A stretch of 64,000 nt of DNA from Lunularia cruciata (taxonomy: Eukaryota; Streptophyta; Marchantiopsida; Lunulariales; Lunulariaceae): positions 59,929,089-59,993,088 of the forward strand of contig OX419761.1 of the NCBI GenBank assembly GCA_948567375.1, in the 5' to 3' direction. Shown in pieces: positions 1 through 11,189 of the stretch (position 1 is the first letter of the stretch; each line of letters begins with the position of its first letter). Position numbers and translations under genes: made by a program. The notes below the pieces were generated by a model. The model searched no databases. It saw only the letters and a list, made by a program, of their open reading frames with translations, and was not told where the DNA came from.

Positions 1-2379
1 TTTGTCGGGTTGTCACCAGGAGAATCTGAATCATCACAATCAAGAGTTGTTTGGACAGAATTTGCTATGTTATGATTATGTGTGTGTGTATTTGTGACAA
101 GTTGTCAAGATTGTGAGCCTGTTACTCTCTTCTGGGTGTAGTTTCTACCTGAGAGATTAAAAAATAAATCAAGAAGAACTACATGTTACTATTTGACTTC
201 GTATTTGACCAATTCTGAATTGTATCTCTGCGAGATCAAACTTTACTAACCCGATTACCGCAAAAGTGATATTTGCCGGGTTGTCATACTTGGAGATGGC
301 TCAAGGGTCTATCCCCCCTATGAGCCCTTTGGCCTTTGTGGTAGATCATTGAGTACTTAAGTAACATGTCTAATGCAACCTCCTACTTACCCGACCAGTG
401 CAACAAGTAATTAAAAAGCATTGATTCACAACACAAAGCACCTAACTCTCCAGAAAATGCACTTAGTCATTCACATCATACATAAAATTGGGTTAGGACT
501 TTGGTGACTTTTATATCAAGTCTAGCCATAACAACCTTGAGACATAGAGTAACTTTGCATTCCCATTGGAAAAGAGGGTGGCAGATTCCCATAGTTATAC
601 TAGTCAACCCTTCCTACAAGTAGAAAGATCACAACTCCTTACGTCTCTGTTCTTCTCAAGGAAATCTTCCCATATCACTTGTTTAGACTATCTCAAGGAA
701 ATCCTCCAATATCACTTATTCAAACTAAATGATTCTCTCATGGGAATAGCCTCATCCTCCCTAAATAAATTGCTCTAACCTTTAAAAGAATTTCTCATCT
801 ACCTTAAGCACTACATTGAATTATAGCCATTGCCTCCTTTGCAGCTTGTGCCATAAATGTCAATTTGGCTCTCCTCCCTTGGATGCTCTTCCTCTAGATA
901 TATGCAACCTACCTTGTCAATATGCCACTAAATTTTTCCTAGCTATTATAAATTCACTTAATTCTTCTTTTCTTGCATCAATCTATGTTATTGTACTTGG
1001 TCCTCACCCACAAATATTTCTTTCCCACACCTATTACATGCCCTAGTAGACCTTCTTCACCTTGCAACAACTATCACTAAATTCCAAGGTGAGCATAATG
1101 TGTTGCAATTTACTAAATTTGTACCTATGACAATCCAACAAGTATTACTTTTGCAATAATGTGTGAGTAATCATTCATTCCTACAAAATACAAGTTAAAA
1201 ATGGTCAAATATGAAGTAAAATGTAACAATGTAGTTTCTCTTGTTTACATCTTTAATCTCTTGGGCATAAACCACACCAAGAAGAGAGTAGCAAATACTC
1301 AATAGCAGTTTTGCCACAATTAAGTGTCACCAAATATCACAATTCTTCAATGACTTCCCAAGTTGGTCTTGATTATGATGATTTAGTTAATGTAAAGAAG
1401 GCTACTTTTCCATGAAGTGACTTCACCTTGGAATTGCATTCCATCCCTCCATTGAAGGTGCAAATTCCTAGTCCAAAATGACTTTGCATCAATCTCTTGC
1501 CTACAGTCACAAATGACAAATACTACTTATACTACAGCTCTCATAGATATGTCAAGGCATGAATCACAGAGTTGCAAAATCCAATACTAACACACTCTCA
1601 GTACAATCCAAACTTCTCCATTCACTCACAAATGAAAAGTTGACTAATACTCAAAAAAAAGTAAAATAACAATGTTGGTGCAACACTTTGCTTTACTTGT
1701 TCTTCTATTTAAATACTGAACATATAATGTTGTGGATGGCTGCTTTTAATAGGCAGACCACTTGGAAATTATAAAAACTATCTAAATTGCTTGACTACTT
1801 CCTAAAAATCTCCAGATATGAAGCATCATTCTACCACTTTGGATCTATAACTACAATTACTCGAATCCGATCCAAGTACTACCTCAACTTTGGCTTCTTC
1901 ACCCAAGTCCACTATAAGTGTCTCTTGCAATTTGGTTCATCTACTAATTCTACTACTATTTCTTCTTCATCAGTTTGTACTGAGATTGAATTCATAAGTG
2001 TTATATCTATCTTTTCCATCTCCATCTTAACTAGTTCAATCAACTTAAGTAACTCATCCAAAGTCACCTACACTTTGGTATGGACTACTTAGGTTCAGAT
2101 TACTATACTTTCACTCAAAGTAAGAATGAGATTGTCTACATCAATTTTATTTAAATCTAATCTGAGGTACATGTTATCTCCTACTCAGTCATCTTCCTAT
2201 CTACTCTATCTCTAAGGCAAATAAATAAACTATTCAAATCTACATCCTTTATCTTTCTCCTCCAGGTTTCTTGCACAAGCAACTTGAGCTTGTATAGCTA
2301 GGATTCTTCTAACTTCACTTTGGCTCCATCGTTGAGTATCACCTTCAACTAGGTAGTGACCTCACTAATTGAACCCAAA
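1..2379. other. AT-rich stretch without recognisable gene
   Basis: I see no convincing coding sequence, RNA gene or LTR end here. The open frames are short and low in complexity and start on non-ATG codons. The phrase GTCGGGTTGTCA near position 3 returns as GCCGGGTTGTCA near 274, hinting at a decayed repeat. The stretch is probably old transposon debris flanking the retrotransposon island. Confidence 0.5.
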
Positions 2380-3018
2380 CCCTTATTTGTTGAGTGACTT
2401 GCCTTGAGTCACCTCCTCTTCCAACTTTGTGCAAAGTAACTACAACTCCTTAGCAAGCTTTTCCTCCATCTTCTTTCTCTCCACATCTTCCTAAACAATT
2501 AGGGCTTTAGTATGCTTCACTAGATTATATAAAATTTTCTCTTCTCTCATTCTACTAGCAAGCTCTCTTTGCTAAGCTCAATCTTTCTCCAATGCAACTT
2601 GTCTTAGCTCCTCCATTGCATGTTCCTCCATTTAGATCTATGTTTGTTGATGGCTTAAGTTGGTTTGAGCATCTTTTAGCTCCTCCTTTAGTTTCTTGAG
2701 CATTTCCTTTTGTTCCTTCAACTCTTCTCTTTGGTGCTCAAAGTATCCACAACATTGCTCAAAACTTCTCTACAAGTCATTGAGGCTTTGTTATCAAATT
2801 GCAACATCAACCCAAAGAACCTTGACGTCATCCACACTCTGAGCCAACATGGCCTTTAATTGCATGATCTCTCCACCAAATGCCTTCACTAATTGAAGCT
2901 TGTTCTTTACTTTAGGATGATCCTTCTTTGACTCTTGCATCCTTTCCTGCAAATACATTGACAAAGGACAAACCACACTTGATAGGTATTTCACTCCTTG
3001 ATATCTATCTTTGTCCGG
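2380..3018 (-). pseudogene. decayed coiled-coil protein, reading frame broken by stops only
   Basis: Read on the minus strand from 3018 down to about 2380, one frame stays aligned for some 210 codons. It is very rich in Glu, Lys, Leu and Gln in a heptad-like pattern (for example EELKEQKEMLKKLKEEL around 2690), typical of a long coiled coil. It is broken by about a dozen stop codons (TGA, TAA, TAG) but no frameshift is needed to follow it. I do not recognise the family. It could be a retrotransposon accessory or gag-type protein, or a relic of a host coiled-coil gene. The neighbour at 3292 is a chromovirus LTR whose end does not overlap this frame. Confidence 0.45.
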
Positions 3019-3291
3019 TCATCCTTCATCTTTCAAGACTGCTATCTATGCCGTAACCCAAAGTTTACATCACCTAACCTATAGACTTAAATCCTTCAAG
3101 CTCTCCTCCTCCACTTGGTCTGGCTTGCACAATTTTGGCAAGACATTGAGATCGTGCTCCTCTTTGGAATACCATCTTGAACTAATCCTCCTCCTTCATC
3201 AGATCATCTTTTGGCAAGTCAATACAAGTAGCATTTCCTCCCTCCATTCTCTCAATCTCATTATAGAAGTCCCAATTTTTTCCTTCCTTGG

Positions 3292-4028
3292 TGTAATATT
3301 CTGAGGATAGCAAAGAAACACAAAAGAGAAAACATAGGTTTCACACTCAAATTCCGGTGCCCCAAGGGGGCACCTTCTCTTTATTATATAGCCAAACAAG
3401 ATCTCCTCCAAGGATGCTCCACCATAGGATTAGGTACATGGATATATGACCTATCAGCAAGCTCCACCCTTAGATTACTTGCTTGGATGGGTGACATGTC
3501 AATCTTGGTCCCATTTGGTTGGTCAAATAGGCTTTGACCAAAAGGAATCTTTTAGGGAATCTTTCTATAGGAATCTCAGAATCACACGAGTAAGGTAACA
3601 TTGGAAAGCCCTTGGCAAGAAAACCCAAGGAGGAAGGCTAGCCTTTACTTTCTTGGGGGGAATCTGCATATTTTTAAGGCCTAATTCATCCGTTTAGGCC
3701 TTTGAAATTGCCTCAAAGTTTTCATGCCTATTTGGTTTCTACCCTATTAGTAGAAGTGCTCTTTTGGTGATATCTCTACCTGATCTACTTTTTCCATCAT
3801 GTGTACCATCTTTCTAGATGTAACCAACCCAAATTCTACCTTTAGGTCATATGTCTAGCTATTGATTTTAAAGTCTTCAAGCATGTTTCAATTTCTGGCC
3901 TATTAGTAGAAGTACTCTTTTGGTGATATCTTTGTCTGATCAACTTAGTCCATCATGTATAACATCCTTCTAGATGTTACCAAACCAAATTTCATATGTA
4001 GATCATATGTCTAGCTATTTGTATTACA
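3292..4028 (-). repeat. chromovirus LTR (3' LTR of an older minus-strand element)
   Basis: It starts TGTAATATTCTGAGGA and ends GGTATTACA-like (TTGTATTACA), matching in reverse the LTRs of the element at 21130-27702 (TGTAATACC...GTATTACA). Length is about 737 bp, as in that family. It is joined at 4029 to the complement of a polypurine tract (CCTCCCTCCTTTTAAG), so it is the 3' LTR of a minus-strand element. The internal duplicated TAGTAGAAGT...CATATGTCTAGCTA unit of the family is present. Divergence from the 21-27 kb copy is clearly higher, so this is an older insertion. Confidence 0.85.
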
Positions 4029-4257
4029 AACCTCCCTCCTTTTAAGATGCAACATCCTCGTTGCAAAGCTATTTCTCAAAATATTTCACTAACATTGGTG
4101 TGTGTGTCAAGTTGGCTACTGGCTCCCATGTTGCCTCATACAATGGGTAACCTTTCCATTGTATGAGATATTCCACACGCGGGTGATGAGTACCATGGAT
4201 GCATTTTCAGAAATAAGTTCAACTTTGTATTCCTCCATGCCATCAATGAGTGTTGGG
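4029..4257 (-). pseudogene. chromodomain end of a Ty3/gypsy pol, truncated
   Basis: On the minus strand this matches the 3' end of the pol of the chromovirus at 26700-26950: the LIDG-MEEY start of the chromodomain, the YNGKVT segment, and the polypurine tract next to the LTR. Only the last 230 bases of the internal region remain. At 4257/4258 the sequence passes directly into the terminal TGTCATGC of copy A, so copy A inserted here and the rest of this element is lost or lies elsewhere. Stops are present and no protein can be made. Confidence 0.75.
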
Positions 4258-4493
4258 TGTCATGCGTATATACATTGCTACACAACATACATCGCTGTCA
4301 ACATCATACACTATAGACACATAACTCACACATAAGTCATACATAGAATCTAAAGTGCCACAATCCTCCTCCCCCCTTTGCTGGTGGTTAGGTCCCTCTA
4401 ACTCCAAATAGCCATCTACTCCAAGCATATGGTATACCCTATGATGGGAAAAGATCAAGAGTTCAGGTGCTATCGAGCCCCATCATTAGTCAC

Positions 4494-5030
4494 CTATCTG
4501 CAATCTATACCATATAAAGCCCATGGCCAACCAAGGTAATTGGATATCCCAATCTCCCAAGTGGCCTCTCTACAAACCATACTTTTGAATCCTCTCTTCA
4601 CCGTCTGAACCACTCTCTCTGCTAAGCCATCTACCTTGGGGTGATCTAGGGAGGTAGTACAATTATCAATCAAAGCCTTGTCATACAAGACCTGAAGCTC
4701 TCCCAAGAACTCTGTACCCTTGTCAGTCAAAACCTCAGCTAATGCACCAAAATGACTAAGAACCCAATCCAAGAACAAGTAAGCCGTCCCTTCATTGGAC
4801 TTGTTAGGAAGTGCCACCAACTAAATCCACTTGGAGTGCTCTACCATCACCAAAACGTACCAACGATGTCTCACAATCAATGGTAAAGGTCTAGCAAAGT
4901 CCAAACTCCAATGGTAACCCAATCCCATAATAGGTAATGGGTGTAAATGTGGCATAGGAGCATTGAATGATGCTCTAACTTGGTCACAAACCACACATCT
5001 GGCAACAAATTGTTGTACCTTGGTTTGCAT
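4494..5030 (-). pseudogene. integrase of copy A (broken)
   Basis: Two adjoining minus-strand frames give an integrase: the end of the zinc-binding region with CVVCDQVRASFNAP (4821-5030), then the catalytic core with a TDKGTEFLGEL block carrying the second Asp and a DHPKVDGLAERVVQTVKRG block carrying the Glu region (4494-4820). A TAG stop separates them at the W-to-stop position after HSKWI. Integrase inserts the cDNA into the host genome. Order and spacing match copies B and E. Because of the stops the protein is not expected to be made. Confidence 0.8.
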
Positions 5031-5499
5031 ACCGTGTCACCATTAATGACTTTGGAGCAAGCTATAGGTACACTTTACTCCAAAATGTCCTAGCTCCTTG
5101 TGAGCATGATGGACCAACTATGGTCTCTAAGATAGAAGTGGTACTACTTGCATTTTACCATTCTCCCATACCCAAAGAAGGTGTTTGCCTTCCAATCTGA
5201 ATTGCTTGGCTTGCTGAAGGACACGGTCTCTCTCCTTGGCCCCAACTCTACCACCCAAAACACCAATGTGAAGATAGTCCATCATTAAGACATAATCATG
5301 AATGTTTCACTGAATTGTACTAATGTCTTCACTCTTTGGATTTGTGACCTCAATAACTCCTCCTATATGCGTGAGAGAGAAACCATCAAAGCCTCAAAAA
5401 CTTTACATAGAAATGCAGATGCATGCCAACTTGGCACCATCTCCTCATTTGTCTTTCCATGCCAACATGCTCCAATTTGATCCTACTGGCTAGGGCATG

Positions 5500-6398
5500 G
5501 GTTTCTTATTAACCCATCTGCATCACGGTTCACCACTCCAAGTCTATGAATAATAGTGAAATCAAACTCTTGTAAAATCAGAGCCCATTGGCAAGCTTCC
5601 CTAAAGCTTGTCGGACTCCATCAACACTTGAGTGGCTAATGATCAGTGATGAGAGTAAAGGGGTTACCAAATAGGTAACACCGGAAATGTGCTATTGCCT
5701 ATATTGTTGCCAAGCACTTTCCCTAAAATGAACTATACTTCACCTCCGCTGAATTTTTGGAGCAACTAGCAAAGGCCACCACAAAATCCTTCCCCTCATC
5801 ATCATGTAGGGTGAGCACTGCTCCAAGCCCCAACTTACTTAAATCAATGTGAACCTAAAATAGTCGTCCTCTAATTGGCCTCATCAAAATAAGAGCAGAT
5901 GTCAACCTTTTCTTGAACTCTACAAAAGCTCTCTCTTGCTCATCTCCCCAACACCACTCATGTATAAGCTTGGTCAGCTTTGTCAAAGCCTTGGTAATGG
6001 GAATAAATCCTCTTACATAGCAGCGATAGAAGTTTGCCAACCCAAGGAATGCTCGCACTCTGCTCACATCTGTAGGCCAAGGAATATGCACAATAGCCTC
6101 CACCTTGGGCTATTGAACACCAAGTCCTCCGGTGTAGATAGTGTGACCCAAATAGTCAACTTGCTTGTGGAAGAATCTACATTTCCCAAGATGTAATTTG
6201 AGTCCATGAGATCTCAACCTCTCAAACACCTCCAACAAATGTCTCTCATGCTCCTCCACTATAGTGTTATAGACCAAAATGTCATCAATATAGCACCGAG
6301 CAAAATCTAGTCCAGCTAGGATCTTATCCATGACTCTCTAGAACTTAGTAAGAGCATTCTTTAACCCAAATGGTAAGATCTTCCATTGATATAACACA
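5500..6398 (-). pseudogene. reverse transcriptase (C-terminal half) and RNase H of copy A
   Basis: The minus frame at 6110-6331 carries the RT catalytic block YIDDILVYN and the following HLGKCRFFHKQVDYLGHTI stretch. At 5855-6103 comes the connection to RNase H (RAFLGLANFYRCYVRGF). Further RNase H and tether sequence, with decayed frames, reaches about 5500. The fragment begins in mid-domain at 6398, where copy B interrupts it; the upstream half is at 16446-17040. Stops and at least one frame change make it nonfunctional. Confidence 0.8.
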
Positions 6399-6850
6399 TG
6401 TCACGCCATTTGTAGTGCTGCATCTAGATTGCCCCGGACATTGGAGTTGTAGTGATAGTAGTTAGAGATATTTTAGCAATTTCCCATAGACTATTTTCCG
6501 ACGATCAAATTTTGTATTTGGGGTACTGACTTCACGGTAGAGCCCACCGTCACTTTGCACCATTCACACCGTTGAGTGTGCCATCAGTGGGACCATTAGG
6601 GTTCTAGACCTAGCTTGAGTTTAGGGGTATACTTTTGAATTGCAGCTCCAGAGAGCTCACTTCTTTGATGTTGAGCCTTCAAGTTCTTGGCTATTGTGGA
6701 CAGAGGGTGATGAGCGTCACCTGGATTCTCTCAGCTAGAGTGAGTTTTGTTTGATTGTAATCAATACCCAATTGTTGGCAGTTTATAGAGTGATAGATCA
6801 AGTATTGATCTAAGTTGAGTTGAGTCAAGAGTTGTAAAGAATATGATCAT
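6399..6850 (+). repeat. 5' LTR part of copy B
   Basis: About 450 bp align by eye with 15891-16340 (shared landmarks: TTTGTAGTG, GACTTCACGGT, GAGCCCACC, GAGAGCTCACTTCTTTGATGTTGAGCC, ATAGATCAAGTA). Past about 6850 similarity to the 3' LTR stops: the R1 block that closes the 3' LTR (16341-16445) is not found here. The true 5' LTR end is therefore uncertain; a weak initiator-Met-like primer site (CGGTATCAGC) lies at about 8332. Confidence 0.7.
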
Positions 6851-7195
6851 ATCAAAGAAGTGAAGTTAGGGGGAAATTAGGTGCAAAAATTGCGAGTGTT
6901 GGTGGTATCTCTGAGCTTGGTGGATTGTTGGTACCTTGATCAAAGTTCAATTTTTCCTTGGTGTGCAGAAGCTCATTGCTTGATCCAAATTTGGCAATAA
7001 AGCAAATGGTGTGCAAAAGCATTGGCCAATTTTGAGCAAAGAGAAACAATTTTCAATTAGTGGTTGTGATTTTGAGCTCATGAGGTGAAAGCAAGACCAA
7101 TTTGTTACGAGTTAGGCTCAAAAGTGGAATTGAAGGTGGAGTTGGGAACCCCTTGGTGAATTTGTGATTTGGAGAAACCCATTTTTTCAATTTGG

Positions 7196-7475
7196 TGGTC
7201 AGTCAACTTTAGGGTTTATGTCAAATTTTATGTCAAATTTTTGCTAGAGTTTACGTTAGATTTTGGCCAGATTTGGATGATTTTTGCTAGTTGGCCAGAT
7301 TTAGATGAGTTTTGCAAGTTTGGAGGAGTTCATAGATATGAAGAAGTGAAGAGTTAGCGGAGGTTTTGGCAGTCAACTTAAGGGTTTACATCAAATTTTT
7401 GTTGGAGTTTACGTCAGATTTTGGCCAAATTTGGAGGAGTTTTGCAGGTTGGCCAGATTTAGAGGCATCGAGGAA
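7196..7475 (+). repeat. imperfect tandem duplication in the copy B leader
   Basis: Two copies of a roughly 100-150 bp unit follow each other: CAGTCAACTT(T)AGGGTTTA, then TCAAATTTTTG, GAGTTTACGT, AGATTTTGGCCA and GTTGGCCAGATTTAGA. The first copy starts near 7199 and the second near 7372. The stretch has no coding appearance and lies between the LTR and gag. Confidence 0.7.
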
Positions 7476-8099
7476 TAGGATTGTGGGCTATGAGAGGCTA
7501 AGAAGGCCTAGAAGGGCCAGCAAGCTAGCTTGTTGCCGTGAGGCTAGCTAGTTTAGAGTAGATCTTGGTCATTGTTTGGCAAATCTACACATCTTGCTAG
7601 ATTTTGTGCAACAGGGTTTGACCCCTAGATCTATAGTTCCTAGATTGGTGCCCTAGCCAACAGGTCCACCCTCACTTGTTCTTCTAGTGATTGTGCCACT
7701 ATTATCTATACACTTGTAGCTTTGGCTAGGAGAGGCAATTTGATCCCAAGTTTGATCTTGGTGATCCCAATAGCTTAGGACATAGATACAAACTTCTCTT
7801 ATGTCAAATGCCAAATGGTGGCAAAGTCAATCTTGTGTTGCTTTATGAGATGGAGGGTTTTTGTTTAGATTTCTTGTGATTGGACCTCTTCTATTCTCTA
7901 CTTCTTGTTTGTGCACCATGTTTGTGTGAGGTGCTTTGAATTTAGAGCGTTGGTGTTCTAGTGTGCTCTCGGTAGTAAGGCTGGAGTGATGACCATTCAG
8001 ACTACCTTTGTTTCTCCCCAGTGAGGTAGGAAGTGACGACCTACAGACCGTAAGAGTGTGTGTTGTGATGGTAGGTTATAGGTCACCTTTTCTTCTAGT

Positions 8100-8255
8100 G
8101 TAGTCATCTCAATTAGAGTTACATTAGTGGGTGGTGTTCCATGGGTATTGGCACTTGGTGGTGCTCAGTTGGTGTTGGCACTTGGTGGAGTACTTGTGGT
8201 TGCGGTTTGTGGTTGCATTTGGTGGTTCCAGTTTGCAGTTGCAGTTGCGGTTCTT
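8100..8255 (+). repeat. short G/T-rich repeats before gag
   Basis: A run of 27-bp-like units built on TTGGCACTTGGTGG (two clear copies near 8148 and 8175) passes into degenerate GTGGTTGCGGTT and GCAGTTGCAGTTGCGG units. It lies just upstream of the gag-like region. I see no function for it; slippage is the likely origin. Confidence 0.6.
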
Positions 8256-8379
8256 TGTCACAACGGAGTTTTTTAGGGATTCTAAAGGAGTTAGCCCTAT
8301 AGTACACAATGGGTTAACTTGGAGTGGCGCTCGGTATCAGCTTATATCTTAGGCCCTAGTGAGGGAGGAGATTGACTCT

Positions 8380-9520
8380 GAGTTGGAGTTTGACACAAGA
8401 GATGATTCAATTGAGAGTGCACTTGGCATGTCCGCACCATTATTGTGGGACATGGATGAGATTTAAAGGGCCTCCAAAAGCCCTAAGCATTACTTTGGTA
8501 CAATGGGTACCATTGATTTGGATGACTTCAACCAAGAGTTTGAAAGTTGGTGTGATCTATAGGAGATGCAGAACCCAACTTTGTTTACACCCTTCATGGC
8601 ATGGAAGGAGTTGTTTCAACATTAGGAGGGTCCACCAATGGATGACTACCTTGAGTTTAAGAGAGCTCATTTGGAGTAGATTGAGTTGTGGAGACAATAT
8701 TGGTCTCCAAACTATATTTTTATTACTTCAAGCTCGGTTGCTAGGAGTAGATTTGTTGTTCCCACGAGTTCTAGCTCGAGTAGTGTTGGTAGAGCTAGTT
8801 AGATATAGTGCTACCATAAGTGGAGGTACCATTGTAGGAGGTGGTGTGGTATCGGGATTTAACCCCATGGTGGATTTCTTCTAGTGTTTGAGGCAAAACT
8901 ACCAAGGAGTATGGATTGAGAAGTTGAGGAGCTTGCAAGAATTCCAGTGGAAGGCTAGAGAGAGCCTACGCAAGGCAAACACTTGCATGAGGCGGTTGAT
9001 CAGTTTCACTTAGGGAGTTATTGAGGTCCAAGCAATCCAGTTTTGGTATGGGATACTTGACAAGAATTTACAATATGGAGTTTGTGATGCTACCTTGTTA
9101 CAAGCTACTTTGCCTACTTTGGCATTGGTCTTTGGTTTGGCTGAGCGTATTGAGCTCAACATGGTGGAGGAGAGGGTAGTCACATCAAGATTTGGTAGGG
9201 AGACCTCATCTATAGTCGTTACTTCTTCTAGTGTGCAGCAAAGTACACCACACCCAATTGGTTTTTGAGGATAGAGTGGACAGCCCGATCCTATGGAGAA
9301 AGTGGAGGGCCTAGTGGAGCTAGACCCTTACCTTCCTTTTCAAGTCAGCAGCAGCCAGTGAGTAGCAGTGTTGCTTGTTAGACTTGTGATAGACCTCACC
9401 ATAAGAGAGAGTGTACTCAAGGCAACAGACTTGATACCTATGTTGCATCGCAACTAGCACAGAGGCAGTGTAAGCATTGCCACAAATTTGGTCATAACTA
9501 GTGACCAATACTTTGACCTA
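8380..9520 (+). pseudogene. gag of copy B with two zinc-knuckle-like motifs
   Basis: The region is followed through several frames. Its end shows two Cys/His clusters: C-x2-C-x4-H-x3-C around 9378-9420 (a TAG interrupts the first spacer) and CKHCHKFGH around 9472-9500. These zinc knuckles bind RNA in gag proteins of LTR retrotransposons. The upstream 900 bases have gag-like composition and position but no motif I can name with certainty. Many TAG and TGA codons break the frame, several of which would be CAG or TGG before a transition. Confidence 0.6.
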
Positions 9521-9550
9521 CACCCAAAGTTATAGAGTGGTAGGGCTGCT

Positions 9551-9802
9551 ATGGCAGGTAGTAGAGGAACTCCAGTTCATGGAGGACAAGGTGGTAGAGG
9601 TGGTGGTAGAGGATCTACACCTAGTAGAGGTGCAATACCTGCCCTTACTTCTGATACAACTATGGCTACTTGGATTGAGCAATTGGAGCAAAGATTGGCT
9701 AGTATGGCCATTGCTCAAAGGAGATCAGATTTGGGTGCTGAGGCTTCCACCTCATATGCTAGTGATAGAGATGCTTTGGACTTCATGTGCAGAGCAGCAT
9801 AG
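9551..9802 (+). pseudogene. Gly/Arg-rich linker after gag of copy B
   Basis: An open frame of 83 codons (ATG at 9551) starts with a Gly-rich, Arg-rich tract (GGQGGRGGGRGSTPSRG) and ends with a short predicted helix (WIEQLEQRLASMAIAQRRSD). RGG-type tracts next to zinc knuckles are common in nucleic-acid-binding gag proteins. It is probably the gag-pol linker and not a separate gene. It ends at a TAG that may have been CAG. Confidence 0.45.
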
Positions 9803-10279
9803 GTAGATGCATCCGTATTAGTGACTAGGAGTGCAATACATGCTCCATAGCCTAGAGGAGCCTCAATGGAGTTGGACCCATAGAGGTGAAAGGTTGGTCA
9901 GACTTCCCTAGTTTTTCACACTATCTGAGGCATTGCAGACAACATCCATGGCTCCTAGACATCCCAATGTAGGTGTGGTAGGTGGTGATGGGGTGCATGA
10001 TGGACTACCTACTAGTCAGCCACTTGCTACTACATAGATTGAGTCAAGCATGATGTTGAGGATGACTCAGCTGATTATGGGGTGCACTTTGTTTTTAGCT
10101 AGTGATATGTTTACATTGGGAGTCAACCCAGCTCTAGTGTTCTGGTTGGCTACCATGCTTTGTGAAAGTAGGGATGATGCGGTTGCTACTACCAGAGCAA
10201 AGGTGGTTGATAGTGGAGCTGACTTGGTTAAGGAGCATGGGATCCATTCAACGACCATGGTTTATGGTAGGCAATAGCG

Positions 10280-10800
10280 GCTAGACTAGAGGAGTTGCTA
10301 GCTAGAGCGGCCTTTGAGAGAGCGTGGTTCACACCCGGTGTTGTCCTATTGGATAACCAGAGGGGGATTTTCTGTTTGGTGGGACCTTCATGGAAGGTCT
10401 ATACACCACAGAGAGTCTTGTTAGACTCTTTGTGGTGCACAACTTCTTATGTTAGACTCTTTGTTGTTAGACTCTTTGGTGTTAGACTCTCTGGAGCACA
10501 ACCCCTTATGTTGGGGAAGGTTTTAGTAGTCGGTCTAGAGTAACAGAAGATCGATGTGGAGAGGTGTCCATTTTAGATCCAAAAATCTCTTGGTAGTGGT
10601 TTGACACAGTACATCACATGTAGAGAGCTTGTTGTTTGGTTCAGCCCGGTCATCTGACTGATAGCTTGGTGGTAAGAGCTTAGGCTATTGAAACAATAGT
10701 TGAGTCATACAATGTGCTAGTTGGGGGAGCAGTGTTGTATACCATGGGTTTCCGTATTGACTATTGGGAGGAGGCATCCTCATATAGGCCAAGTTGGCAG
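10280..10800 (+). pseudogene. aspartic protease-like region of copy B
   Basis: A retropepsin-like core can be recognised near 10470-10510. The stretch GAQPLMLGKVLVVGLE is preceded by a Leu-Asp-Ser that has slipped out of frame by a small duplication (CTCT), so the catalytic D-S-G triad is present only across a frameshift. Such proteases cut the gag-pol polyprotein. Just downstream is a Tyr/Trp-rich segment (GFRIDYWEEA in a shifted frame, about 10750-10780) linking to the methyltransferase domain. Confidence is moderate because the frame is damaged. Confidence 0.5.
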
Positions 10801-11189
10801 TCTGGTGAGGGACGGGTATGTCGCCTACTAGTATGCTTTAGTAGTGGCAGCCTTTGCTCACTATAGTCCAAGACCATGGCAGCATCAATTTCAGCTTTCA
10901 GTGGTGTAGTCACTTGGCTTGGTAAGTTATCAAAGTGGAACGCCCATGCAAAGGATAATCTAGTACCAAAGGAGATCACTTGGATTTGGAGTATGAGTGG
11001 GATTTTTCCATCCACCTTGGATGGAACAATCACACTCGTACTCCAAACCCACAATTGTGGAGTTTAAAGGAGGTAGTGCAGCAGCATGCAGATTGATTGG
11101 TGCAATAGGCTTGGAGTGGAGCCTTTGTACCACCCAAAGATGAGTGTGAGGATGAGCTTCTAGAGTCAATTATCTTGACACCTTTGGAT

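Larger units (their letters stand above)
4258..6398 (-). mobile_element. copy A, 3' half: Ty3/gypsy element of the methyltransferase-bearing family
   Basis: Minus-strand remnant holding, in pol order, the second half of reverse transcriptase, RNase H, integrase, a 3' untranslated stretch, a polypurine tract (AAAGGGGGGAGGAGGA, complement near 4365-4380) and a short terminal piece ending GCATGACA at 4258. It stops at 6398 exactly where copy B starts. The missing first half resumes at 16446 with the same RT codons, so the two halves were one element before copy B inserted. The 3' terminus carries only the about 105 bp R1 part of the LTR. The U part seen in copies B and E is absent, possibly through recombination between direct repeats. 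Confidence 0.85.

Noticed and set aside
8325..8345. Firm primer binding site of copy B at CGGTATCAGC
   Set aside because: It matches the initiator-Met primer site only partly, and the 5' LTR end is not defined, so it is mentioned but not annotated.
8372..8884. 170-codon open frame in copy B
   Set aside because: It is Trp- and Leu-rich in an implausible way and overlaps the decayed gag frame, which shows better gag-like text; likely a shadow of gag.
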